The position numbers and the translations under genes were made by a program. The notes beneath the pieces were generated by a model. The model was given only the letters and a program-made list of their open reading frames with translations, did no database searches and was not told the origin of the DNA. From Bacteroidota bacterium (GTDB lineage: Bacteria; Bacteroidota; Ignavibacteria; Ignavibacteriales; Ignavibacteriaceae), in the NCBI GenBank assembly GCA_020161395.1, contig JAIUOE010000001.1, positions 186,001 to 250,000 on the forward strand: a stretch of DNA of 64,000 bases. Reading direction: 5' to 3'. This document shows positions 54,026 to 63,433 of this stretch, in pieces. How positions within the stretch are numbered: position 1 is the stretch's first letter; each line of letters opens with the position of its first letter.

Positions 54026-55111
54026 TCAGTTCATCGCGTAATAGAAGGTTATACGGGGAGTAATGGCTGTCTTAAGGGATGATCCATTGGGCAGGGATTC
54101 GTAGCTTTCAATCACAATGTTTGGACTGAAAATAACTCCAACAGCAGGATACCAGTTTATGGCTATCAAATATAAATTTCTGCTGTCTCCATTCTGAGAT
54201 GTGAGGGGGTCAAAATAATCATACCGGGCGGCAACTGCCACTTTTGGGGAGATATACCATGTTCCAAAAATCGATAATGCTGCAGTGTAACTGTGACCTT
54301 CCAGGTTCCTTTGCTGCTCGCCATTCTGCCTCATTCCGTAAAAAGCTTCAATTCCGGCGGACACCTTCTGCTTTTCTCGGTAACCGGCGAATATAGTAAA
54401 ATTGAAATCATCATTTGGATATTCGATGTCTGTGGGCCCGGGTGTTCTTATGAGCAATGCAGGTCTCGACACATAATCGAACGAAAATGTAAAGGTGAAG
54501 CGTTTAGCGGGAGAAAACTGAAGGTGGGAATATACTCTTTTGTGTTTGTTTGTCTCGGGTGAATTTCCATTTCCGTTACCAAACATTAACCAGTAATTCA
54601 GGATGCCATTCCCCCAAAGATTTCCACGCAATGATATTCCCAGGTCGGATGAGGGGGAAATTTTCCGCAGGTCAAGCTGAGTTTTCTCAAGAAATCTGTT
54701 CTCCCAGTATGCCTCGGAAATCCCGTAGACCGGCGGTGGTTGGAGTCCGAGGACAAGGTCACTCCCGGGGAAAATTTCACTCCACTTGATATATGCATCT
54801 TTCAGAAACAGACCAAATTTATTGTTAACAGTTGTGGCATTCTCAGCCTCTAGTCGAATTCTCCCCGAAAATTCTGCGGAAATATCATGATCATAAGTGA
54901 GATATATCCTGCGGATTTGAAAGGCATTCATCTTTTCGGCGCCGGGTAGTGCCACATTATCCATTTTCGAAACATCCGGATCCCGTTGAAGATTGTAGTA
55001 GTAGTCTCCAAAGATCAAACCGGAAAGTCTTCCCTTTCCAATATCTTCCTGTGAGTAAAGGGTGAAAGATAAAATCGAAAAAATCAGGATGGCTTTGTGC
55101 ATCCGCCTCAT
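54026..55111 (-). CDS. Phosphate-selective-porin-like outer-membrane protein
   Basis: 361 residues, with two possible starts (MRR... or three codons later). Signal peptide (ends TLYSQE), then strands of OprO/OprP-like porins: FQIRRIYLTYDHDISAEFSG, LKDAYIKWSEIFPGSDLVLG, FGNGNGNSPETN. The family forms outer-membrane channels, some selective for anions such as phosphate. Selectivity here is not established. It probably forms a pair with 52969-53931. Confidence 0.75.
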   Translation of the reverse strand: MRRMHKAILIFSILSFTLYSQEDIGKGRLSGLIFGDYYYNLQRDPDVSKMDNVALPGAEKMNAFQIRRIYLTYDHDISAEFSGRIRLEAENATTVNNKFGLFLKDAYIKWSEIFPGSDLVLGLQPPPVYGISEAYWENRFLEKTQLDLRKISPSSDLGISLRGNLWGNGILNYWLMFGNGNGNSPETNKHKRVYSHLQFSPAKRFTFTFSFDYVSRPALLIRTPGPTDIEYPNDDFNFTIFAGYREKQKVSAGIEAFYGMRQNGEQQRNLEGHSYTAALSIFGTWYISPKVAVAARYDYFDPLTSQNGDSRNLYLIAINWYPAVGVIFSPNIVIESYESLPNGSSLKTAITPRITFYYAMN

Positions 55112-55276
55112 TTTGCCTCGGATTGATTGACACAGTTAACAAATAAAAAAAACGGTATTCAATTTTAACACATTCTGTTCTCTCCACAAAAGCGGAGCAT
55201 TTAATATTTTATTAATACCTGCATAACATTTGCTTAACATTCATTTAAGAAATTTGGAGATTAAAAAAGGAAAATC

Positions 55277-55606
55277 ATGATTAAAAGTCTGCTCATCTTA
55301 ATGATGGCTTCATTTTCTCAGGAAGCCGACATTCGGGATACACTTCCCGCAAGAGAGTCATTTCTTGTGGAAGTGGTAACCCCGGCTGAAGAGATCTATG
55401 ACGACGGTGCCTGCAGGTTGAGATATGCTCCATTTACTGTGAGTGATTCGACAGGAGTGATAGTGTTGGAAGTTGCTGCAAAATATGACAGACCCGCAGT
55501 GATATCCCTTCCCAAGGGGAAATTTCTTCTGCGAACAAAATCCCCGGAGATCATCGAAAAATTTATAACCACAGGAAATTCTTCCTCCCTCAAAATCATA
55601 TTCTAA
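55277..55606 (+). CDS. Small secreted-type protein of unknown function
   Basis: 109 residues with a short hydrophobic N-terminus (LLILMMASFSQE), which may be a signal peptide. No domain or motif recognised; the rest looks beta-rich with RPAVISLPKGKFLLRTKSP. It is well placed with a GGAAA ribosome site ahead of its ATG and lies divergent from the porin gene. The 55631-55662 hairpin ends it. Confidence 0.6.
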   Translation: MIKSLLILMMASFSQEADIRDTLPARESFLVEVVTPAEEIYDDGACRLRYAPFTVSDSTGVIVLEVAAKYDRPAVISLPKGKFLLRTKSPEIIEKFITTGNSSSLKIIF

Positions 55607-55630
55607 AAAGTTTTCCCAAGCCTCCAAAAA

Positions 55631-55662
55631 AAAGAGCCGCCCCATTTCTGAGACGGCTCTTT
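55631..55662. terminator. Terminator between two convergent genes
   Basis: AAAGAGCCG pairs with CGGCTCTTT around a 14-base loop; the left side is preceded by a run of A and the right side by TTTGCG. Works for the + gene at 55277 and the minus-strand T9SS gene. Confidence 0.75.
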
Positions 55663-55682
55663 GCGTTCTTTGCGGTTTAATT
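55659..55682. repeat. GCAAAG-type repeat, short copy
   Basis: TTTGCGTTCTTTGCGGTT continues straight from the terminator stem and ends next to the T9SS gene stop codon. Confidence 0.6.
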
Positions 55683-55689
55683 TTATGCC

Positions 55690-58600
55690 TTATTTCAGCA
55701 ACAATAACTTTTTGATCTCAGAGTTTTTGCCCTGAACCAGTTTATAGAAATATGTGCCTGAAGGAAGGTTTGAAGCTTCAAACCGGACATCGTATCTTCC
55801 CGGTTGTTTCACTTCGTTAACCAGGGTAACAACTTCATTTCCGAGTATGTCGTATATCTTCAACGAAACCAGACCTGCCTCTTTAATGCTGAAGTTGATC
55901 ATGGTTGTAGGATTAAACGGATTCGGATAGTTCTGTCCGAGGTTAAAGCTGAGATTCATCAGATCATCTTCAATTCCTGTCGGAGTCGAGTTGATGATGA
56001 ATGAATATGTTCCACCGGCGGTTACATTAAATTCATACGAAGTCTGTACAAGCATATTGATACCGGATGAGATGCCGGGACCTCTGAGAACAAAATTGTA
56101 GGTGTCCCTGATTTCCTGTGGAATCTGATTGATGATATCGAGCCAGCTAATCTTGAATGTGCCTGCCTGCTTCGCGTATACTCGGAATGACCACGATTTG
56201 TTGTTGCCATTCTGCAATGGTGCCTGAATGTTTGTTGCAAATCTTGTGGCAAAGTTTGTCCAACCCGTCTGGAAGAAGTAAGATTCAATTGCGTTGGCAG
56301 CAGGTGCAATCGGTGCTTTCACATTATCGAATTTGTTATCGAATCCGTCGGTAGCCAGTTCATTGGTTCCGAATTGGAGGTAATTGTCTTTTATACCGTT
56401 CATTTCAGAAAGGATGTTCACAAACCAGTTCGAAGGTGTTACTTCTATTTCTGGGATTACCTTTGGCTCTGATGCATCACTCAAAGCATAAATATATTTC
56501 ACACTAAGGTCTGATGCAAGTGTGAAGAACCAGTGGCCGTTCCACGCATCAAGTGAAGTAACCGTGGCATACCCGGGGGTGGTGGTGTTGTTATACTTGT
56601 AGATGTTTGCCTGAACCAGATTTGCAGTAACAGCTTCATCTATTGTATATGTGGTTGACCCCTGAATAATTCTCAGGTTATTCTTTGGAGAACCACCTGC
56701 GAATGGTGAGGCTATCAGGTTCCATCCACCGGCAAGGGTCTTAGTCTGGTCGGTTAGAAGCGGAGTACCTGTCAGATTTACAGTATCTGCAGTTTCTATG
56801 CCAAGCCAGTAACCAACTGCAGGGTCGATAGTATTCGAACTCTGGTATGTACCACTTGCATACTTGTAGAGGAGGTAGGAAGGAATTCCTGCCAGCACAT
56901 CAGATGCAAGATTTGAAACAGGATTCAACGGTATCGACATCAGGTTCCAGCCCGCGGCGTAGATTTTTGATGATGCGGAAGTGGTGCCGGTGCCTTTCAA
57001 CTGAACCGTTTTTGTTGGTGTATCGGGGTCGTTGCTTGTAATTGTTATGGTGCCTGTAAACGATCCTGTGGTTGCAGGAGCAAATCTTACAGTTACCTGA
57101 TTTGAATCATTTACGGCCACTGAAAAGGAAGCGCTGCCGCTGTAACTGAATCCCGTGCCTGATGCGACAACATTTGAAACTGCAAGAGCCGTATCGCCGG
57201 TATTGGCTACATAAAATCCGATGTCAGAGGAAGTTCCTGCCACCACATCACCAAACTTGAGAGTATCGACCCAAACCGAGATGTTTGGTGAGAGTGCCTG
57301 TCCGATACCCGTCAATTTAACAGTGTCCGAGGGTGTTGTCGGGTCATTGCTCGTAATTACCAGTTGTCCGTTAAAAGTACCGGTAGCCCGGGGTGCAAAT
57401 TTAAGGGCACGGGTAGTGGACGCATTCTTTGCGAGGTATGTTGTGGTATCACCACTTATCGAATAAAAATCACCTGTAAGAGTCAGTCCTGTAAGGCGGA
57501 GTGTCTGATCCCCTGTGTTCGATATCGTGAGAGTAAACGATGAATCCTTGTCTGTTTTTATTACACCGTAATTATATGTTTTGGTGCTGAGATTGATCGT
57601 TGGGTTGGAAAGTGTTACGCCAATTATCAGTTCGAAGTTCTTCGCTGTTGCTTCACCGGCGTTCGAATATGTGTAGGTTCCTGTCCTCAGATTGGTCAGT
57701 TCATTATTCGACAAATCTTTCAGAGTGATCGCATAAGTGGATGGTACATCGGCAAATGAGGCAGCACTAATGGTAATATTACCAACCACATCGGAGTTTA
57801 CGGTAAAACTCCATGTTGAAGTGGTTGAAGAAAGATCAGTATGGAACTTAAAGTCTCTTTCATATTTTGGTCCAAGAGCGGAACCCCAGTCGTTGTGAGG
57901 GAAATAAACTTCTATAAAATTACTCGGTGAAGAAGGAGGTTTGGGCAGGTCAATACCTGCATCATATCCGTTCGTTGTGTTCAAAAACATGCCTGCGAGG
58001 GCAGTGGTATCTGATACAGTGCCGTTCATTGCTTTTAGTCGGAGTGACCAGCCAAAGTTGTTTAGATTCGCAGTCGAATTTGGTGCAATTTTATCGAGAA
58101 AATTGATATTCAGGAATTTATTGTTAAAGGTTATGTTTCCCTGTGTCTGGGTGTTTGTGAACAGTCCTTCAGGAAGACCGCCTGATATCCAGGCTGATCC
58201 ACCCGTCCAGTCTTCTTCAACATAGGCAACGATGCTGATCTGGTTCGGGTTGCCAATGCCTGACCTTGCTATTCTTAGTTCCCAATAGTTTGCTGTGGTA
58301 TTCTTCCAGTTGTCGGTGGCAAAATCGAAATTTCCCCAGCCACCGCCATTGAATTTCCTTTTAACCTGGGTATTATCACTCGTTTTAAAAACATAATGGT
58401 AATTAGCCGAGAAAGGAAGTGACGGATTCCAAAGCCAGGCATCTCCTGATGTGGTTCCTGTTCCCAGAATAGGATTCAACTGTGGATCGCTGTCGATGTA
58501 GATGTGAATCGCACGCGAATTATCAGTCAATGAACCGTTGGGTGTTGAGCCTGAAAAAGCGATATACACATAATCTTTGTCCCATGTAACGAAAGAAGTT

Positions 58601-58752
58601 ATCTGGGTTCTGGTAGTGTTGAATTTTTCATAAGAATTGTTGAAAGTGTTGTTACCGTCAATCGGTTCGGTTCGGAAAGTTGTATATGTTGATTGTGCCA
58701 TTCCCGAAATTGAGAACAGTACAAGCAGCATAAACCCGTAGAATTTTTTCAT
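55690..58752 (-). CDS. Large T9SS-sorted protein with HYDIN-like (choice-of-anchor D) repeats
   Basis: 1020 residues. Signal peptide (ends GMAQS), an N-terminal CBM9/DOMON-like domain (to about 230, with SIVAYVEEDW), a further beta-rich region, then two Ig-like repeats of the HYDIN/choice-of-anchor D type (FAPRATGTFNGQLVITSNDP and FAPATTGSFTGTITITSNDP), a YAAGWNLMSIPLNP-like domain, and a type A T9SS domain (NYPNPFNPTTMINFSIK ... SGTYFYKL ... LLLLK). Surface-exposed, probable adhesin or sugar-binding role (inferred). Confidence 0.9.
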   Translation of the reverse strand: MKKFYGFMLLVLFSISGMAQSTYTTFRTEPIDGNNTFNNSYEKFNTTRTQITSFVTWDKDYVYIAFSGSTPNGSLTDNSRAIHIYIDSDPQLNPILGTGTTSGDAWLWNPSLPFSANYHYVFKTSDNTQVKRKFNGGGWGNFDFATDNWKNTTANYWELRIARSGIGNPNQISIVAYVEEDWTGGSAWISGGLPEGLFTNTQTQGNITFNNKFLNINFLDKIAPNSTANLNNFGWSLRLKAMNGTVSDTTALAGMFLNTTNGYDAGIDLPKPPSSPSNFIEVYFPHNDWGSALGPKYERDFKFHTDLSSTTSTWSFTVNSDVVGNITISAASFADVPSTYAITLKDLSNNELTNLRTGTYTYSNAGEATAKNFELIIGVTLSNPTINLSTKTYNYGVIKTDKDSSFTLTISNTGDQTLRLTGLTLTGDFYSISGDTTTYLAKNASTTRALKFAPRATGTFNGQLVITSNDPTTPSDTVKLTGIGQALSPNISVWVDTLKFGDVVAGTSSDIGFYVANTGDTALAVSNVVASGTGFSYSGSASFSVAVNDSNQVTVRFAPATTGSFTGTITITSNDPDTPTKTVQLKGTGTTSASSKIYAAGWNLMSIPLNPVSNLASDVLAGIPSYLLYKYASGTYQSSNTIDPAVGYWLGIETADTVNLTGTPLLTDQTKTLAGGWNLIASPFAGGSPKNNLRIIQGSTTYTIDEAVTANLVQANIYKYNNTTTPGYATVTSLDAWNGHWFFTLASDLSVKYIYALSDASEPKVIPEIEVTPSNWFVNILSEMNGIKDNYLQFGTNELATDGFDNKFDNVKAPIAPAANAIESYFFQTGWTNFATRFATNIQAPLQNGNNKSWSFRVYAKQAGTFKISWLDIINQIPQEIRDTYNFVLRGPGISSGINMLVQTSYEFNVTAGGTYSFIINSTPTGIEDDLMNLSFNLGQNYPNPFNPTTMINFSIKEAGLVSLKIYDILGNEVVTLVNEVKQPGRYDVRFEASNLPSGTYFYKLVQGKNSEIKKLLLLK

Positions 58753-58834
58753 GGGGACCTCAATAATAAGTTGAATAAATCACATAAGCATGCTTCAACC
58801 CTGTATTGAACAAGCATTTAAAAATACAAAAAAA

Positions 58835-58866
58835 AAGGGATGCTAAAAAGATATTTAGCATCCCTT
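58835..58866 (-). terminator. Terminator of the rlmI-type gene
   Basis: AAGGGATGCTAAA pairs perfectly with TTTAGCATCCCTT around a 6-base loop, with a long A tract on the + strand (T tract on the minus strand). Confidence 0.9.
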
Positions 58867-58885
58867 AAACTGTATTTTTATTCTG

Positions 58886-60073
58886 TTACAGCGGTTTTTC
58901 TATATCAAAAACCCTGAAAGCACAGAATTTCAGATACGAGGTCTCAGGCATCGATGGAATTACAGGGTGATCTTTCGATGCACCGTTATAATGGATCATC
59001 TGAAGCTGTTTTTCCTCTTTGTAAGCAGACTCACGGATTATATCAAGCAGGTCTTCTTTCGTGATATGGAAAGAGCAGGAAGAAGTGATGAGGTAACCAC
59101 CGTTGTTAATCAACCTGAGGGCACTTCTGTTCAGTTTCTGGTAGCCCTGTTTTGCCGGAATGATGTTTTTCTTCTGTTTTGCAAATGCCGGGGGATCTAC
59201 TATGACCATGTCATACTTCTTCCCTTCATCAGCACAGTTTTTCAGATATTCAAACACTTCGGCAACCACAAAATTAGCTTCTGACTGGAACTTGTTGAAG
59301 CCAAAATTGATCTCTGCATGACCAATTTCTGCAGGAGATGAGTCGACGAAATCAACCGACCTTGCACCGTTCCAGGCACAGTGAAGACCAAAGCCGCCTG
59401 AATTACAGAAGGCATCCAGTACATCAAGTCCCTCGGCGAGTTCACCGGTAAATGATCTGTTGTCGCACTGGTCGAAATAGAAACCGGTCTTCTGACCTTC
59501 CTGGAAATTGACCAGATATTTTACTTTCCCGTCATCAATCTGCTGAACATCGTCAGTACCGAGTAAAATTTCATCGGTAAATTCAAGTCCCTCAAGCTGA
59601 CGGAAATAAGGGGAATTGCGGGTGAAAATATTTTCAGCACCAAGATTCCTTGAAAGCACATCAACAATAAGATCGAGATTCCTCTCCATACCGACGGTGT
59701 TAACCTGCAATACATAAGTATCATTATACTTGTCGATTATCAGACCCGGGAGGAAATCACTCTCGCTGAAAACCATTCTGTAAGACTGTCTGTTGGGATA
59801 CACTTTTTCTCTGAGACCCAAAGCCGAGAAAATTCTCTCAACAAACATCGTTCGAAGATCTGTGATCGGTTTTCTGTCGAGCAGCCTGATCGCAAACAGT
59901 GAATGTTTGTTGTAAAATCCTGTTCCAAGATACTGCCCGCCCGAATAATAGACATCTACTAAAGCGCCGTTTTCCGGGTTCCCTTCCACATCCTGGATTT
60001 CATTGCTGAAAACCCATTGATGCCCCGTCTTAAGCCGTCGCTCTTCGATTCTTCTTAATCTTACTTTCGTCAT
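58886..60073 (-). CDS. rlmI: 23S rRNA (cytosine) methyltransferase, RlmI type
   Basis: 395 residues. N-terminal PUA domain (RLKTGHQWVFSNEIQDVEGN), an EEHMT/linker part, and a class I SAM methyltransferase domain with LDAFCNSGGFGLHCAW, then VDPPAFAKQKK and SCSFHITKEDL, which carries the catalytic-type cysteine. Matches the RlmI family that modifies C1962 of 23S rRNA. Stand-alone with its own terminator. Confidence 0.92.
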   Translation of the reverse strand: MTKVRLRRIEERRLKTGHQWVFSNEIQDVEGNPENGALVDVYYSGGQYLGTGFYNKHSLFAIRLLDRKPITDLRTMFVERIFSALGLREKVYPNRQSYRMVFSESDFLPGLIIDKYNDTYVLQVNTVGMERNLDLIVDVLSRNLGAENIFTRNSPYFRQLEGLEFTDEILLGTDDVQQIDDGKVKYLVNFQEGQKTGFYFDQCDNRSFTGELAEGLDVLDAFCNSGGFGLHCAWNGARSVDFVDSSPAEIGHAEINFGFNKFQSEANFVVAEVFEYLKNCADEGKKYDMVIVDPPAFAKQKKNIIPAKQGYQKLNRSALRLINNGGYLITSSCSFHITKEDLLDIIRESAYKEEKQLQMIHYNGASKDHPVIPSMPETSYLKFCAFRVFDIEKPL

Positions 60074-60092
60074 TTTTTTATTCCTGATACGA

Positions 60093-61916
60093 TTACTTGT
60101 TGATAACGAATTTTTTGGTTATGGTTGTTGCATTAATATTGATTTCGTAGAAATAAACACCCGAACTTAAAGAAAGTCCTGCTGTTTTTGAATTAAATTT
60201 CACATCGTAATTCCCGGGCTCCTGAATTCCCTCGACAAGGGTTGCAACTTCTGCACCGAGTGCATCATAAATTCTCAATGCTACTCTTGCAGGTTCATTC
60301 CCGCCGACAGTATATCTGATAACGGTTTCGGGATTGAACGGGTTCGGGTAGTTTTGCCCAAGATCATGGGAGAGTACCAGTCCGGTGAATTCAGCGAATA
60401 TCATCATCGAGACGCTCGTCGTACCATCGAAGTCGATCTGACGGAGCCGGTATGCGTATGTCCCTTCTTTTCCCGGTTTATCGATAAATGAATATTCGTT
60501 TTTAGAAGTGGTGGTGCCCTTTCCGGCAACAAATCCGGCATTCGTCCAATCCTGCTCTTTGCTTCCTTTTCTCTCGACAACAAATCCTGAATTATTCAGT
60601 TCGGAAGCTGTTGTCCAGTTTAGCTTTACTCCACCTTCGACAGACTGAGCTGTGAAGGATTCAAGCTCAACTGGAACGATTGATGAGTCGAGGAAAGGAT
60701 TGAAAAATACCCATCCGCGTGCGGGGTCGTCAACTTTGTGAGTAATGTGGAGTTCAATTGCAGCCGAATCATAAACTGCCCAGTCGTTGTTCTGAGCATA
60801 AATGTCGTTGGTGCAGTTGTTGAAAAGGTCGTATGGCACGCCGGTCTGAAGGTTACCGTAAATTTTATTGTATCCGTTATCGGATGTATCGGCGTTTGTT
60901 ATGTTTCCGAGCGATGGAGTGGGTCCGGCTGCTATGGCAGAACCGTTATATACTGTAATACCCCAAAGGTTGCCGTAAATTTTGTTACGGGAAACGATTG
61001 GTCTGTTGGTACCGTTGCCGCTGATGCTGATTCCACTTCCTGTTGTAAGAGGATCGGGATTGATATTGTTGTTGTAGATCAGGTTGTCATGAACATAGCA
61101 AGTTATTTCAGCACCCGCAAGAGCGATACCATAGCTGTTGTTGTAGATTTCATTAAATGCAATCTCGGATGAAGACGAACTCCCCGAAAGAAGAGTTGAT
61201 ATGCTTATGCCACCCGTTCTGTTGTATGAACCGCCGTGTACTTTGTTGTATCTGATTCTGGGTGAATTGTTGTTCTGAGTACCGAAAGTTATCTGGTTTT
61301 TCGGGCTTGTGTTCTGACTGTTGTTGTTGTAAAGTTCATTGTATTCAATTACCGGAGACGAACCTGTGGTGCCGTAAATGCCATACTCATAAGCTTCTGA
61401 AATGTAGTTATACTTGATAACGGGGCTTGAGTTTGACGACATGTAAATTGGTCTTCTGCATTTGTAGAACCGGGAGTTATATACTCTCGGACTCGAATTG
61501 AGGCATCTTACCGGATAGTAACCGTGAACAAAAACTGCATATTTTATCACAGAAGTTGTGTCGGCACCTGTATCTCGGAAATAAAATCCCTCATAAACAC
61601 CCTGTGGATTTTCAGTGGTACCCTTAAAGTAAACGCTGTCACCCGGTGCACCATTTACCTCAACTGCGCCAAGAATGACAAAGCCGTTTCCGGTCGTGGA
61701 GAATGTAACAACAGAACCCTGCGGGATAATCAGTCTGTCGCCGACTGAAACCGAGCATACTGTGGCTACTGTGTAATTTGGGAACGAACCGGTTATCAAA
61801 CCACCTGATCTGGCGACCAGACTGTCCATGTTCCATGTGACCCCCGTACCCGGGGTGATGAACTGAGCGTTAATTGCAATAACGCCTAAAATGAGAATCG
61901 TAACTAATTTTTTCAT
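60093..61916 (-). CDS. T9SS-sorted parallel beta-helix protein
   Basis: 607 residues. Signal peptide (ends INAQF), then an array of right-handed beta-helix (PbH1) repeats such as NSSPRVYNSRFYKCRRPIYM, SSPVIEYNELYNNN and NRPIVSRNKIYGNLWGITVY. After it comes a fibronectin-like part (PVELESFTAQSVEGGVKLNW) and a type A T9SS domain (NYPNPFNPETVIRYTV ... SGVYFYEI ... FVINK). The fold is common in pectate-lyase-like enzymes and adhesins; I see no catalytic signature. Confidence 0.9.
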   Translation of the reverse strand: MKKLVTILILGVIAINAQFITPGTGVTWNMDSLVARSGGLITGSFPNYTVATVCSVSVGDRLIIPQGSVVTFSTTGNGFVILGAVEVNGAPGDSVYFKGTTENPQGVYEGFYFRDTGADTTSVIKYAVFVHGYYPVRCLNSSPRVYNSRFYKCRRPIYMSSNSSPVIKYNYISEAYEYGIYGTTGSSPVIEYNELYNNNSQNTSPKNQITFGTQNNNSPRIRYNKVHGGSYNRTGGISISTLLSGSSSSSEIAFNEIYNNSYGIALAGAEITCYVHDNLIYNNNINPDPLTTGSGISISGNGTNRPIVSRNKIYGNLWGITVYNGSAIAAGPTPSLGNITNADTSDNGYNKIYGNLQTGVPYDLFNNCTNDIYAQNNDWAVYDSAAIELHITHKVDDPARGWVFFNPFLDSSIVPVELESFTAQSVEGGVKLNWTTASELNNSGFVVERKGSKEQDWTNAGFVAGKGTTTSKNEYSFIDKPGKEGTYAYRLRQIDFDGTTSVSMMIFAEFTGLVLSHDLGQNYPNPFNPETVIRYTVGGNEPARVALRIYDALGAEVATLVEGIQEPGNYDVKFNSKTAGLSLSSGVYFYEININATTITKKFVINK

Positions 61917-61962
61917 AGGGAACTCCTGTATTATAATTTCGAAATTTCCCCTGCAAAATAAC

Positions 61963-61992
61963 TGCCGGAGGGAGATGCATCCCCATCCGGCA
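61963..61992 (-). terminator. Terminator of gpmA
   Basis: On the minus strand GCCGGATGGGGATG and CATCTCCCTCCGGC form a 14-base stem with one mismatch, followed by a T-rich stretch. Confidence 0.8.
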
Positions 61993-62000
61993 ATTTAAAA

Positions 62001-62612
62001 CTATTTTAAGTAATATTTATTCAATACTTTGCCATCTTCAAACTCATATACAAGCGGAACACCGGTTGGAATATTGAGTTCGAGCACTTCTTCACGGGTA
62101 AGCCCGTCGAGATGCATCACGAGTGAACGAAGAGAATTACCATGAGCAACCACCCAGATATTCTGTCCCGCTTTCACCATTGGTTCTATTTTTTCGATAT
62201 AGTAGGGAATGGTTCTTGCGGCAGTATCTTTCAGGCTTTCGCCGTTCGGAGGGTTAATGTCGTAGCTTCTTCTCCAGAGGTGCACCTGTTCGTCGCCAAA
62301 CTTTTGTGCGGTTTCGGCTTTGTTCAAGCCCTGAAGGTCACCGTAGTGGCGTTCATTCAATGCCTGGTCTCTGTCAACAGGTATTTCATCGTAACCGGCA
62401 CTTCCGGCTGCCAGCTCAGCAGTCCTGATTGCTCTTTTTAGAACGGAAGTAAATAGATGATCAAATTTTAGATTTTTAGCTTTCAAAAGTTCACCGGCTT
62501 CGGTTGCTTCTTTTTCACCAAGTTCGGTGATATCAACATCAACCCAGCCTGTAAATCTGTTCTCAAGGTTCCATTGAGACTGCCCGTGCCTTAACAGAAC
62601 TAAATAGTTCAT
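62001..62612 (-). CDS. gpmA: 2,3-bisphosphoglycerate-dependent phosphoglycerate mutase
   Basis: 203 residues, shorter than the 230-250 of E. coli GpmA, but within the range of short bacterial members. LVLLRHGQSQWN holds the catalytic His, with NERHYGDLQGLNK, PPNGESLKDTAAR and VVAHGNSLRSLV. It interconverts 3- and 2-phosphoglycerate in glycolysis. Ended by the hairpin at 61963. Confidence 0.93.
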   Translation of the reverse strand: MNYLVLLRHGQSQWNLENRFTGWVDVDITELGEKEATEAGELLKAKNLKFDHLFTSVLKRAIRTAELAAGSAGYDEIPVDRDQALNERHYGDLQGLNKAETAQKFGDEQVHLWRRSYDINPPNGESLKDTAARTIPYYIEKIEPMVKAGQNIWVVAHGNSLRSLVMHLDGLTREEVLELNIPTGVPLVYEFEDGKVLNKYYLK

Positions 62613-62809
62613 TAGTCTCCTCTTTCTGTGATTTGTGAAAAGATGAGTATCAATTTACAAAATCTTTGGGTAAATATTTGTAATCTTATTATTACAGAGA
62701 AGAAATTTCAACATTTTCAATCAATTTTGTTATGAAATGGAACAATTTTTCGATATTTTGGTAAATCATTAAGAAACTTAATTTTTATAAAAACCACCAT
62801 GGAAATCAG

Positions 62810-63430
62810 ATGCGATTCTCACTCATTCTAACAGTTACACTTCTTTCACTCCTCTGGCAAGGGTGCAGTTGCCCTGTTTGTGAAATTACCGACAACAGGT
62901 ACCCCAAAACCTTCAAACTGACAGGCGTGCCGGAACCCTTGAAGCTGAAAGTGGACTCGTATATCGCCGGAAAAACAGGCGAAACTTTCTTCACAAATTA
63001 CATCAAACTGAACGAAACCGCATCATATTTCGACTCTGTGAAATACTTCTGGGTTTACGACATCATCATTCCGGAAAAGGAATTCGTTAAGGGTAAAATC
63101 GAACTGTTCACTGATGCAAAAGGTAACATCGACCCCCTTATGGAAGTGAGCGGCATCCCCGACTGCGAGGCGAACCCTGCAGGCTGTTCATTCGACATTA
63201 CCCCGCAAAAGGCATTCGTTTTAGCAACAAAAGAGGGACTGAAACCGGGTATAAATGAGTGGAAACTAAAGTTTATATGGAGCCACAAGTTCAACCGGTA
63301 TGTCTGGCAGATTATCTCCACCCTCGAAGAATCACAGGGTAGCCAGGGCTTCCGCGGTTCCGGACAGGAACTCCTCCTCGATGCATCTACAGGTACAAAA
63401 CTTGAGCTTTCAGAGTGGAAGGTACGGTGA
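62810..63430 (+). CDS. Lipoprotein of unknown function
   Basis: 206 residues. A short signal ends in the lipobox LLWQGC, with the lipid-anchored Cys at residue 19. The mature part is beta-rich with several cysteines (CSCPVC at the front, IPDCEANPAGCSF near 120) and has no known domain. Probably an outer-membrane or periplasmic lipoprotein. Divergent from gpmA. Repeats begin three bases after its stop. Confidence 0.75.
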   Translation: MRFSLILTVTLLSLLWQGCSCPVCEITDNRYPKTFKLTGVPEPLKLKVDSYIAGKTGETFFTNYIKLNETASYFDSVKYFWVYDIIIPEKEFVKGKIELFTDAKGNIDPLMEVSGIPDCEANPAGCSFDITPQKAFVLATKEGLKPGINEWKLKFIWSHKFNRYVWQIISTLEESQGSQGFRGSGQELLLDASTGTKLELSEWKVR

Positions 63431-63433
63431 CTC